Shown one piece after another: positions 1-7,144 of a DNA stretch of 25,533 bases (the stretch's first letter is position 1; the number at the start of each line of letters is the position of its first letter). The position numbers were made by a program, and so were the translations under genes. Under the pieces are notes generated by a model that saw nothing but the letters and a program-made list of their open reading frames with translations, ran no database searches and was not told where the DNA came from. The DNA comes from DATBRC01 sp036560485 (lineage in GTDB: Bacteria > Pseudomonadota > Gammaproteobacteria > Burkholderiales > Burkholderiaceae_D): assembly GCA_036560485.1 (NCBI GenBank), contig DATBRC010000027.1, forward strand, positions 1-25,533. The letters are read 5' to 3'.

Positions 1-1
1 T

Positions 2-913
2 GAAGAAACTTATTATCGCTATAAAGTACCGTTGGCCCATGATTCATTGAATGTGAGCGTCAAGGCATTCCATAGTCGTGGCATTGTTCAATGCGATGCA
101 AAGAATGGCTCTGTAGTTGAAAAGCAATTATTAACTTTATGGAAACTTAACGAAATCACGGCGATCGCCATTTTGGATGACGATGATTTCAGCCAGCTAC
201 CGATCGGTACTTTCCTGCTTTTGCAAGAGCACGGACACATCGACGAACAAATTTTTTTCGTGCTGGAGCAATTGATCTCGGTGTTCTACAAGCCTTTGCG
301 AAACGCGATGGAGTACGCGTTTCTGAAGGAGCATCGCGAGCGTTATGAGGCCGCCACTGCCCAACATTCGCGGCTGTTGGAATTCATCGTGGAAATGAAT
401 AATTTAACGGCGCCGGAAAAAATCTATGAAATGTTTTCCAGCGAAGTTTTCCGATTGTTTCCCTTTTCCGGCATTGGCTTTTTCTTGCTTGAAAACGATT
501 TGCTGATCAATAAAAAAGTCATATCGGGCGATCCGCTTTTCGATGATGTTGCTGCCAAATGGGAAAAATATCTGATCAATAAACCGTATGTGCTCGATAC
601 GACAGACGGCGGTGTATCGCATACTTTTATCAGAAACAAGACATTAATATTTGATGATGTTCAAACCATCATCAGTTTGCCGATGTCGGAAAAAGACCGT
701 CAGACACTCAAAATAATGAAGACGCCTCGCACCATGCTAATTACGCCAATCCGCTATCAAAACAAGCCGATGGGTGTGATTGTGTTTTACAGTTTGGCAG
801 GCATAGTGAAGATATCTGACGCGGAAACGCACTTGTTCGGAAACCTTTCCTCTTTTTTGGGAGCTGCCATTACCAACGGAAAAAATTTCGCCTCGAAAGA
901 TACGAGTTCCTGA
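2..913 (+). CDS. GAF-domain protein, 5'-truncated by the window edge
   Basis: The reading frame is open from base 2 without a start codon, so this is the last ~303 residues of a longer protein; the TTG at 32 is probably internal. The C-terminal ~170 residues (after a predicted helical linker containing LKEHRERYEAA) look like a GAF sensory domain: HSRLLEFIVEMNNL, then a strand SGIGFFLLENDLLI, and near the end MLITPIRYQNKPMGVIVFYS, typical of the last GAF strands. The segment before the helix could be a second, divergent GAF-like module. No enzymatic output domain is visible in the part present. A strong intrinsic terminator follows 52 bases after the stop, so this gene ends its transcription unit. 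Whether the missing N-terminus holds a kinase, cyclase or other domain cannot be told. Confidence 0.6.
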   Translation, partial: EETYYRYKVPLAHDSLNVSVKAFHSRGIVQCDAKNGSVVEKQLLTLWKLNEITAIAILDDDDFSQLPIGTFLLLQEHGHIDEQIFFVLEQLISVFYKPLRNAMEYAFLKEHRERYEAATAQHSRLLEFIVEMNNLTAPEKIYEMFSSEVFRLFPFSGIGFFLLENDLLINKKVISGDPLFDDVAAKWEKYLINKPYVLDTTDGGVSHTFIRNKTLIFDDVQTIISLPMSEKDRQTLKIMKTPRTMLITPIRYQNKPMGVIVFYSLAGIVKISDAETHLFGNLSSFLGAAITNGKNFASKDTSS

Positions 914-965
914 TAGTGGAGAACAGTGCTATGGCGCTATATTCGAAACAGGTAAAACAATTTTG

Positions 966-991
966 AGGCGCGTCGCAAGACGCGCCTTTTT
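966..991 (+). terminator. Intrinsic terminator after the GAF-domain gene
   Basis: A perfect 9-bp stem AGGCGCGTC/GACGCGCCT closes on a GCAA (GNRA) tetraloop and runs directly into five T residues. It lies between the GAF gene and ogt and separates their transcription units. Confidence 0.9.
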
Positions 992-1012
992 CATTAGGCA
1001 GGACCGCGTGAC

Positions 1013-1507
1013 ATGAAAGATAGAGTGAATAGCGATTTGTTTTCAGCCATTGTGACAGCGCCATTCGGTGCGATCGGTGTCAGAACTGAAGCAGGCGCAT
1101 TGCGCGAACTGGTGTATTTACCGCCGCATTATCATGAGAAGGCGCCTATCGACCCTCTCTCCGAAAAAGCGGCAAGACAGGTTGAACGTTATTTTGCTGA
1201 ACCGGATTTTCGATTTAACCTGCCGTTGGCGAAAGCAGGAACCGCATTTCAGCACAAAGTATGGGATGTGATTTCCGCTATCCCGCGTGGCGACGTGCTC
1301 ACGTATGGGGAAGTTGCCAGAATCATTCAATCGGCGCCGCGTGCAGTCGGACAAGCGTGTGGCGCGAATTGGTTTCCTCTGATAATACCGTGTCATCGTG
1401 TGACGGCAGCAGGTGGCCTTGGCGGTTTTGCCAATCATGATGACGAGACGGGATTTTATCTCGGCATCAAGCGTTGGTTATTGGCGCATGAGGGCGTAGC
1501 AATCTGA
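1013..1507 (+). CDS. ogt: Methylated-DNA-protein-cysteine methyltransferase (O6-alkylguanine-DNA alkyltransferase)
   Basis: Repairs O6-alkylguanine and O4-alkylthymine by transferring the alkyl group irreversibly to its own cysteine. The 164-residue protein has the family layout: a short degenerate N-terminal domain (residues 1-75) and the C-terminal active domain. The acceptor motif PCHRV places the cysteine at residue 127; R110 in APRAVG is at the position of the helix-turn-helix arginine that intrudes into the DNA, and VWDVISAIPRGDVLTYGEVA is the usual lead-in. No Ada-type zinc/AraC regulatory domain is present, so it is the constitutive Ogt type. The ATG is preceded by AGGA nine bases upstream. 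The stop is 3 bases before the xerD ATG, so the two are probably cotranscribed. Confidence 0.93.
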   Translation: MKDRVNSDLFSAIVTAPFGAIGVRTEAGALRELVYLPPHYHEKAPIDPLSEKAARQVERYFAEPDFRFNLPLAKAGTAFQHKVWDVISAIPRGDVLTYGEVARIIQSAPRAVGQACGANWFPLIIPCHRVTAAGGLGGFANHDDETGFYLGIKRWLLAHEGVAI

Positions 1508-1510
1508 GCC

Positions 1511-2446
1511 ATGGCAAAGACGATGACTGCATCGCAAAAATTGCCTGAACTTCCATCGGACAGTCAGGCAATGATCGATGAATTTTGCGATACATTGTGG
1601 TTGGAAGATGGGCTGGCAAAAAATTCACTGGAAGCGTATCGGCGTGACATGCGCCTGTTTGCAACGTGGCTGCAGATGGATCGGCAAAAAAATTTATATA
1701 CTGTGCAAGCGGATGACCTCAATGCTTATTTCGCCGCTAAACATGCCATCACTAAGGCCACTTCAGCCAATCGACGCCTTGCCGTATTAAAGCGTTTCTA
1801 CCAACTCGCATTACGTCAGCATAAAATCAATGTCGATCCGTGCCTGAAAATGAAATCGGCCAAGCAGGCGCCGCGTTATCCGAAGACACTCACCGAATCG
1901 CAAGTTGAAGCGTTGCTGGCAGCACCCGACGTCGAATCACCGCTTGGTCTGCGCGACAGGACCATGCTGGAATTGATGTATGCAAGCGGATTGCGCGTAT
2001 CCGAATTGGTCTTGTTGAAAACGATCGAAGTCGGCATGAATGAAGGTGTATTACGCATTACAGGTAAAGGCAATAAAACGCGCCTGGTGCCTTTCGGCGA
2101 GGAAGCTCGCAGCTGGATCGAACGCTACTTGAAGCAGGCGCGCCCCGTGATTCTAGACGGGCAAGGCGATGATGCGTTGTTCGTGACGGCACGTGGCGGC
2201 GCGATGACGCGCCAGATGTTTTGGACATTAATCAAAAAATACACGCGCAAGGCTGATATCAATGCACCGCTTTCGCCGCATACGTTGCGCCATGCATTTG
2301 CGACGCATTTATTGAATCACGGTGCGGATTTGCGGGTCGTGCAGTTATTGCTCGGACATGCAGATATCTCAACGACGCAGATCTATACGCATGTGGCGCG
2401 TGAACGATTGAAAAAGCTGCATGCGGAACACCATCCGCGTGGGTGA
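1511..2446 (+). CDS. xerD: Site-specific tyrosine recombinase XerD
   Basis: Partner of XerC in resolving chromosome dimers at dif during division, under FtsK control. At 311 residues it has the usual length. The N-terminal SAM-like core-binding domain spans about residues 21-108; the catalytic domain carries the full set R162 (SGLRVSEL), K186 (GKGNKTR), H257 and R260 (SPHTLRHAFATHLL), H283 (LLGHADISTTQIYTH) and nucleophile Y292. The choice of XerD over XerC rests on overall similarity and the short acidic N-terminus, and is less certain than the family. The start is only 3 bases after ogt, with a weak ribosome site (GAGGG near 1490), suggesting translational coupling. It is a housekeeping recombinase and not evidence of an integrative element. 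Confidence 0.9.
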   Translation: MAKTMTASQKLPELPSDSQAMIDEFCDTLWLEDGLAKNSLEAYRRDMRLFATWLQMDRQKNLYTVQADDLNAYFAAKHAITKATSANRRLAVLKRFYQLALRQHKINVDPCLKMKSAKQAPRYPKTLTESQVEALLAAPDVESPLGLRDRTMLELMYASGLRVSELVLLKTIEVGMNEGVLRITGKGNKTRLVPFGEEARSWIERYLKQARPVILDGQGDDALFVTARGGAMTRQMFWTLIKKYTRKADINAPLSPHTLRHAFATHLLNHGADLRVVQLLLGHADISTTQIYTHVARERLKKLHAEHHPRG

Positions 2447-2601
2447 GATGACTTGTGCCAGTGTGAGTTGAAGGTATACACTGACCTCTGAGACTGCATT
2501 ATTGAAAATCGTAATGTTGTGCAATGCAATAACTTGACGACCATTCACCATACGTAACAAACGCAATATTCGTAAATCCATTTCTAAAACGAAGAGCCAC
2601 T

Positions 2602-2871
2602 ATGTCAACCGATAATTTAAAAGACACACTCAAAAAACTGCACGCTAATTTGGAGTCGACCGGTACCGTCGATGCAGAGTTGAAGACTCTTTTGAGAACA
2701 TTGGAGAGCGATATCCAGAATCTTCTCTCTAAAAATGAAGAGTCGACATCCGATGTGAGCGGCTTGGCTAAACAAGCTCAATCACTTTCCGCAAAGTTTG
2801 CAACGGAACATCCTCAAATGGAGCAGATTGTGCGTGAATTGGCGGATGCGTTGGCGCGAATGGGGATTTAA
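2602..2871 (+). CDS. DUF4404 family protein
   Basis: A small acidic, almost entirely helical protein of 89 residues with no cysteines, no signal peptide and no membrane segment. The sequence (LKDTLKKLHANLESTG at the start, HPQMEQIVRELADALARMGI at the end) matches my recollection of the DUF4404 family, found in proteobacteria and of unknown function. The heptad-like spacing of leucines suggests a coiled-coil or helical bundle. The upstream 155 bases contain a possible sigma-70 promoter (TTGAAA, 17 bases, TGCAAT) but no terminator for xerD. A second small gene follows 30 bases later, likely in the same unit. Confidence 0.7.
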   Translation: MSTDNLKDTLKKLHANLESTGTVDAELKTLLRTLESDIQNLLSKNEESTSDVSGLAKQAQSLSAKFATEHPQMEQIVRELADALARMGI

Positions 2872-2901
2872 TTTTTCATCTGACTGTGGCGGATAGAATA
2901 T

Positions 2902-3243
2902 ATGCGCGCTGATATAACGATAGAGATTGTTGTCATCGCAGAAAAGTTGACCGGACAAAGCCGCGTTCTCTACATCTCTGATTGCGCGCCTGCTGATGAA
3001 GCAATGGATATGTTTGTCTCTGATCCAGGGAAATTGATTGCGCTTTATCACCAATCAGCCTATCGCGACGATACCTTGAGAGCCCGCCGCCATCAGAATG
3101 CGATGATCTATCCGGGCAAATTGCACGAGAAAATGATTCTGGTCGGGCAGGTACGCGGCAAGCTGGTCATCGACTACAAATCCCATATTGAAGTCAGTCG
3201 TGCGCAGCTGCATTTGACCAATATTCCAATCGATGAAATTTAG
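2902..3243 (+). CDS. Hypothetical protein, 113 residues
   Basis: I do not recognise this protein. It begins RADITIEIVVIAEKLTGQSRVLYISDCAP and ends HIEVSRAQLHLTNIPIDEI. It is soluble-looking, mixed alpha/beta, with one cysteine and no signal or membrane segment. The alternating hydrophobic strands at both ends suggest a small beta-rich fold. It starts 30 bases after the DUF4404 gene and reads without an in-frame stop for its whole length; the opposite-strand frames are much shorter. Its stop codon lies inside a palindrome shared with the stop of the convergent endonuclease-family gene 7 bases away. Coding status is likely from position and length, function unknown. Confidence 0.6.
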   Translation: MRADITIEIVVIAEKLTGQSRVLYISDCAPADEAMDMFVSDPGKLIALYHQSAYRDDTLRARRHQNAMIYPGKLHEKMILVGQVRGKLVIDYKSHIEVSRAQLHLTNIPIDEI

Positions 3244-3254
3244 AGCGCTCTTAG
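3238..3254. repeat. 17-bp site resembling the fused ends of the 23.1-kb palindromic repeat
   Basis: The sequence ATTTAGAGCGCTCTTAG contains a perfect 10-bp palindrome AGAGCGCTCT. It holds the stop codons of both convergent genes (TAG at 3241-3243 on +, TAA at 3253-3251 on -). The same outer sequences, ATTTAGAGCGC and GCGCTCTTAG, border the 103-bp inverted-repeat element at 23119-23221 when that is read on the opposite strand. Confidence 0.5.
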
Positions 3255-4231
3255 GGAGGCGTCCCACCCGAAGTGTCATACAGCGCTATGCGCACCATCA
3301 CCAAGCCATGATCCGATGCTTCCAGACGTGGCAGCGTGATATGGTCATTCATGTAGATCACATCCTGCACTTCGCCTACTGCACGATCCGATGCGGGATT
3401 GAATTCTTCCGATACAAGGATGTGATCGACGGTATCGTATATGGTGCCGTGTACATGCGTGTAGGCCACATCGCGGGCCGACTTCTGACTTGGCAGCATG
3501 TTATAGCAATCAAACAATCGGTCGTGCAATTCCAGATTGCTATGTCCTCCAACACCCATGACAAGCTGTGTTGTTACTGACCCTGCAACGTCATTGAAGT
3601 CGCCCATTACGACAACAGGTCCTCGCTGATTTTGCATCAGGTCGAGCACCAGATAACGTAATCCCAGCGCTTCCGTGCCACGCCGCATTAATGAGCGCAG
3701 CGAAGCAATGCCGAGTTGATAAGGGTCGTCTTCCTGTTCGCCATTTCGGTAATCCGGCCGTTTGGATTTTAAATGCGTGACAAATACACGAATAGTCAGT
3801 CCATTCGGTGCGGCGATCTGTGCATGCAATATCGGGCGTGTGAATTTGCTAAACTGTTCCTGGACATCGGGTATGGCGACCGACAGGTTGCGCGGCAGAT
3901 CGGTTGTCATTGTCGCCGGGGCAGCGAGTGGCAAGCGCGATACAAGTGCCACGCTTGGCGTCAGGCGAAGGGTGGGATCCGGATCGATGCCGATGTGATG
4001 CGCTTGCTGATAATTTTTGGTGCGGGCCAATACATCTTTTAACGCTGCTTGCGAAAAAATTTCCTGAAAACCGATAACGTCCGCATTCAGCGTGTCAAGT
4101 TGTTGCGCAATCCAGGTGATTTTTGCGTCATACTCTGCAGACGTAAAAGGCAGCAAATTATCATAAAATTGCATGCCTGGAAGAGCCAAATTACACACAT
4201 TGAAGGTCGCAAAGCGGATTTCTTGTTGCAT
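3251..4231 (-). CDS. Endonuclease/exonuclease/phosphatase (EEP) family protein
   Basis: A 326-residue member of the DNase I-like metal-dependent phosphodiesterase/phosphatase superfamily. The motifs appear in order: RFATFNVCNL (N11), DVIGFQEIF (metal-binding E57), VFVTHLKSKRP (H153), VVVMGDFNDVAGS (D211, N213), DTVDHILVSEEF (D269-H270), and EASDHGLVMV (catalytic D307-H308). All six expected catalytic segments are intact, so it should be active; the substrate could be nucleic acid, a phospholipid or a phosphorylated metabolite and cannot be chosen from sequence. There is no signal peptide, so it is probably cytoplasmic. It is divergent from ybaK (66 bases between starts) and convergent with the 2902 gene (7 bases between ends). 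Confidence 0.85.
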   Translation of the reverse strand: MQQEIRFATFNVCNLALPGMQFYDNLLPFTSAEYDAKITWIAQQLDTLNADVIGFQEIFSQAALKDVLARTKNYQQAHHIGIDPDPTLRLTPSVALVSRLPLAAPATMTTDLPRNLSVAIPDVQEQFSKFTRPILHAQIAAPNGLTIRVFVTHLKSKRPDYRNGEQEDDPYQLGIASLRSLMRRGTEALGLRYLVLDLMQNQRGPVVVMGDFNDVAGSVTTQLVMGVGGHSNLELHDRLFDCYNMLPSQKSARDVAYTHVHGTIYDTVDHILVSEEFNPASDRAVGEVQDVIYMNDHITLPRLEASDHGLVMVRIALYDTSGGTPP

Positions 4232-4297
4232 AATGGGCTCCCGATTTTGAACAGGGGGTCACTGGACTCTGGTTCGTATTAGGCAAGACTATCACGC

Positions 4298-4789
4298 ATG
4301 GCAAAAAAAGAGCACATTTCAGAAACACCGGCGACACAATTTTTGCGTAAAAACCGCATTCCATTTTCCGAACATCCTTATGAATACGAGGAGCATGGCG
4401 GAACGACGGTCTCTGCACGAGAATTGAATGTTGATGAGCATCATGTGGTAAAAACGCTAATCATGCAGGATGATGCCGCCAAACCGATGGTTGTATTGAT
4501 GCATGGAGACCGCAAAGTCTCTACCAAAAATTTGGCGCGGCAAATCGGTTGCAAATCGGTCGAGCCATGCAAGCCAGATGTCGCGCAACGCCATTCCGGC
4601 TACATGGTTGGTGGTACGTCGCCATTCGGCACAAAAAAAGCGATGCCGGTTTATGTGGAGCAGAGTATTCTTGCGCTCGACAAAATTTATATCAATGGCG
4701 GGCGACGTGGATATCTGGTTGGACTTGATCCGAACATGATTGCTACTGTATTGTCGGTCAAAGCAGTGAATTGCGCGTTGGAAGAGTAA
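4298..4789 (+). CDS. ybaK: Cys-tRNA(Pro)/Cys-tRNA(Cys) deacylase, YbaK/EbsC family
   Basis: A trans-editing enzyme that removes cysteine mischarged onto tRNA(Pro) by prolyl-tRNA synthetase. The 163-residue protein has the full YbaK layout: TPATQFLRKNRIPFSEHPYEY at the N-terminus, DEHHVVKTLIM with the lysine of the active site, GDRKVSTKNLARQIGCKSV, GYMVGGTSPFGTKKAMPVYVE forming the substrate pocket, and GGRRGYLVGLDP near the end. The C-terminal GxxxG-type segment and KTLIM motif favour YbaK over the ProX or YeaK relatives. The start is an ATG 66 bases from the divergent EEP gene, with a poor Shine-Dalgarno sequence. plsY begins 22 bases after the stop, so they may share a transcript. Confidence 0.88.
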   Translation: MAKKEHISETPATQFLRKNRIPFSEHPYEYEEHGGTTVSARELNVDEHHVVKTLIMQDDAAKPMVVLMHGDRKVSTKNLARQIGCKSVEPCKPDVAQRHSGYMVGGTSPFGTKKAMPVYVEQSILALDKIYINGGRRGYLVGLDPNMIATVLSVKAVNCALEE

Positions 4790-4811
4790 TGAATTCTAAT
4801 AAAGGGAGAGT

Positions 4812-5438
4812 ATGAACACCATTTTATTCACAATCTTGTTTGCAATCGCAGCCTATTTGATCGGCTCCATTTCATTCGCTGTCGTGGTGAGTAAGTTATT
4901 CGGACTCGCCGATCCACGCACCTATGGCTCGAAAAATCCTGGTGCGACCAACGTGCTGCGTAGCGGGAACAAGGCTGCGGCCGTATTAACCTTGGTAGGC
5001 GATTGTGTCAAAGGTTGGCTGGCAGTGTGGCTGGCACAACGATATGGCGCGACATACGGTGTCGATGACAATGGCATAGCATTGGTTGCGCTTGCCGTAT
5101 TCCTTGGACATTTGTGGCCGGTGTATTTTAAATTTGTCGGTGGCAAAGGTGTGGCGACGGCGCTCGGTGTCTTGCTTGGATTGAATGTGTGGCTTGGTGT
5201 AGCAACTGCGGTGACGTGGCTGGTGATCGCTTATGCATTTCGCTATTCATCGCTGGCAGCATTGGTGGCAAGTGTCTTTGCCCCGTTTTATTATGTTTTT
5301 CTATTCGGCACAGATGCACTGTCTTTTATTTTGGCTGTAGTGGTGATGAGTGGGTTACTGATTTATCGCCACCGTAAAAACATTGCCAATTTATTGGCAG
5401 GTAAAGAAAGCCGAATCGGCAGCAAGAAAAAAGAATAG
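4812..5438 (+). CDS. plsY: Glycerol-3-phosphate acyltransferase PlsY
   Basis: Integral membrane enzyme that transfers the acyl group from acyl-phosphate (made by PlsX) to the 1-position of glycerol-3-phosphate, the first step of phospholipid synthesis. The 208-residue protein shows the three PlsY signatures: GSISFAVVVSKLFGLADPR followed by YGSKNPGATNVLR (motif 1, residues 18-50); GHLWPVYFKFVGGKGVATAL (motif 2, near residues 98-117); and YRHRKNIANLLAGKESRIG (motif 3, C-terminus). About five hydrophobic segments are visible, matching the known topology. A good ribosome site (AAGGGAGAG) precedes the ATG. A 62-nt hairpin follows 38 bases after the stop and probably ends the transcript. Confidence 0.94.
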   Translation: MNTILFTILFAIAAYLIGSISFAVVVSKLFGLADPRTYGSKNPGATNVLRSGNKAAAVLTLVGDCVKGWLAVWLAQRYGATYGVDDNGIALVALAVFLGHLWPVYFKFVGGKGVATALGVLLGLNVWLGVATAVTWLVIAYAFRYSSLAALVASVFAPFYYVFLFGTDALSFILAVVVMSGLLIYRHRKNIANLLAGKESRIGSKKKE

Positions 5439-5475
5439 GTTTCTCCGGTTGTATTGTCCGACTGTAGCGGCATTC

Positions 5476-5537
5476 GTAAAAGGATCGTAGCGCCATTTCA
5501 AATTGCATGATTTGAAATGACGCTACGATCCTTTTAC
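5476..5537. terminator. Long near-perfect hairpin between convergent genes, probable bidirectional terminator
   Basis: A perfect 17-bp inverted repeat (GTAAAAGGATCGTAGCG at 5476-5492 with 5521-5537), one C/A mismatch, then a perfect 10-bp repeat (CATTTCAAAT at 5494-5503 with 5510-5519) close on a six-base loop TGCATG. It ends in TTTT on both strands. It lies between plsY and the convergent lipoprotein gene, which fits a two-way terminator. The length and perfection exceed an ordinary terminator, so it may also be a repeated element. Confidence 0.7.
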
Positions 5538-5593
5538 CTTGTGCACGTTCATCAACTACGAGCGTCATGCTTACAAACTATGACGCATGTTTT

Positions 5594-6766
5594 TTACTTC
5601 GGTGAATCCCAATTGTAAGTTGGGATCTCCGTGATTGGCGTGCCGATTTGGAAAGTGATGACACGGTGCGAAATCATTTCGATGTTAGCCGGATTGCCGA
5701 TGTATTGACGCACGTCGCCGCCATCGTTGATATATACCGTGATCGGTTTGCCGGTGATGCCTGCAACATTGGTTGTCGATACCGGTTCACCCCAGATGTC
5801 AAAGAAATTGGCGACAGTGTAATGTGCGGGAGCCGGTGATTCCATATGAATCTGGCCGGTATTGTCATGGGTATGCACTGCATAATTACAGCCATTGCCT
5901 GCTGCGGCAGGTATGCCGATCTGCGCCGGGAGGGTGAGTTGAACGCCGTCCCGGATGATTGAGATATGCGCATGTATATGGAAATCTTCTGCCATGCCGA
6001 CGATGCAGTCCAGCCCATCGACCGGCGCGCCATTGCCACCAGTCGCCGTATCGCCTGCGGGCCAGTTGCCAGTTGTGTCGGCAGCATTTTGTGTGATTGG
6101 CGTTGCGACCAATGGCGGTGGATCTGACCAGGCATAAGTTGGCACTTGTGTTGGTGGCGTGCCTATCAGCAGTGTGATTTCGCTGTGCGGTTTCAATGGA
6201 ATGGTGGTCAGATCACCAGTAAATTTTGTAAGGACGCTACTTTCGTTGGTGTAGGCGACCACCGTCATGCCGGTCAAACCTGCGACGTTAGTCGACAACA
6301 GTGGTTGCCCCCAAATGCTGAAGAATTGACCCAGTGTGAAAGGTGTCATGACAGATGCGTCGAAGCGGATTTTTCCTGATAAATCATCGGTGCGCAACGG
6401 GTAGCTGCAGCCGGTTTGAAGTGCCATCGTTGCCGCAACAGTACCGATATTGGCAGGAATCGCAACCTGCTGGCCATTTACAAAAATTGACAGATGAGCG
6501 TACGTATAAGCAGATGCCGGCGCGGCACAAGTTAATGTGCCGATTGCTTGCCCGGTGCCGCCGGATGCCGTATCGCCATCGCTCCATTGCGAGCTGCCCA
6601 ATGTGGTCCCATCTACGACGGCCATCGCGGTAGCAAGCGTTGGCGTGGTTGAAGATCCGGAAGATGGTGTGGTACTGCCTGGATCGCTACTTCCTCCTCC
6701 GCCACAACCGGCCAAAAATAAAAAAACTAAAATGGGAAGTAACCTTGCCTTTTTTTTGTTAGTCAT
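5594..6766 (-). CDS. Lipoprotein with two tandem copies of an uncharacterised His/Cys domain
   Basis: I place the start at 6766, not at the in-frame ATG at 6778, because a GAGG ribosome site sits 8 bases before the downstream ATG. The 390-residue product has a lipoprotein signal (basic MTNKKKARLL, hydrophobic core, LAGC with Cys21), then a Gly/Ser/Thr-rich linker to about residue 48. Two homologous domains of about 155 residues follow (about 55-215 and 228-388), each with a Cys pair, a strand pair, FTLGQFFSIWGQPLLSTNVAG or VANFFDIWGEPVSTTNVAG, and an ending IGTPxTxxPTYxW. Domain 2 has HIHAH and VHTHD...IH clusters (His 263, 265, 267, 298, 300, 307) that look like a metal site. Domain 1 has YTYAH and LRTDD...IR instead. 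Similar single-domain proteins exist in other bacteria to my knowledge; the function is unknown. Probably anchored to the outer membrane. Confidence 0.72.
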   Translation of the reverse strand: MTNKKKARLLPILVFLFLAGCGGGGSSDPGSTTPSSGSSTTPTLATAMAVVDGTTLGSSQWSDGDTASGGTGQAIGTLTCAAPASAYTYAHLSIFVNGQQVAIPANIGTVAATMALQTGCSYPLRTDDLSGKIRFDASVMTPFTLGQFFSIWGQPLLSTNVAGLTGMTVVAYTNESSVLTKFTGDLTTIPLKPHSEITLLIGTPPTQVPTYAWSDPPPLVATPITQNAADTTGNWPAGDTATGGNGAPVDGLDCIVGMAEDFHIHAHISIIRDGVQLTLPAQIGIPAAAGNGCNYAVHTHDNTGQIHMESPAPAHYTVANFFDIWGEPVSTTNVAGITGKPITVYINDGGDVRQYIGNPANIEMISHRVITFQIGTPITEIPTYNWDSPK

Positions 6767-7144
6767 AGTGAACCTCATGTCATTAGTTAATCAGCGCCGA
6801 TAAAATAAATTAAGGCGACAGTCATGTAGGAGAAGAACTGGACATTCAGTTTAGGAAACAACTGTTCTCCCAATTTTGACGATTCACAATAAGCACCAAC
6901 AAAAAAATTGGCCGCTAATAATTAAAATTGCCGGAAGGTTTTTTATTGCAGGAAAAAATGTGATAGGTAAATGCGGAAAGAGAACGCAATAAAAATTGGA
7001 GTGAAGCAAAAATGCGAAATTTTCGAGGTGGGAGAGGTAAAGGTAAACCGACGCGATGAGAAGAGTGCAAGCAACATGATCATCGTCATGCAGTCAGATC
7101 GGCAGAGTGAATTATTCTTTCAAGGCCGATCAATCTGGAATTCA
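6767..7144. other. 378-bp AT-rich gap between the lipoprotein start and tsaD
   Basis: This holds the upstream region of the lipoprotein gene (- strand) and the 3' flank of tsaD. It is AT-rich, with A/T runs, and contains no convincing gene; short frames here run into tsaD and lack family features. A weak inverted repeat (GGAGAA near 6829 with TTCTCC near 6865) is too short and interrupted to call. No terminator with a T run was seen for tsaD. Confidence 0.5.

Noticed and set aside
1511..2446. Tyrosine recombinase as sign of a genomic island or phage
   Set aside because: Size and all motifs fit the housekeeping XerD, and no att sites, phage or plasmid genes accompany it.
3233..3580. Open frame on + overlapping the EEP gene
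   Set aside because: Antisense to a gene with all catalytic motifs, unusual composition, no ribosome site or recognisable domain.
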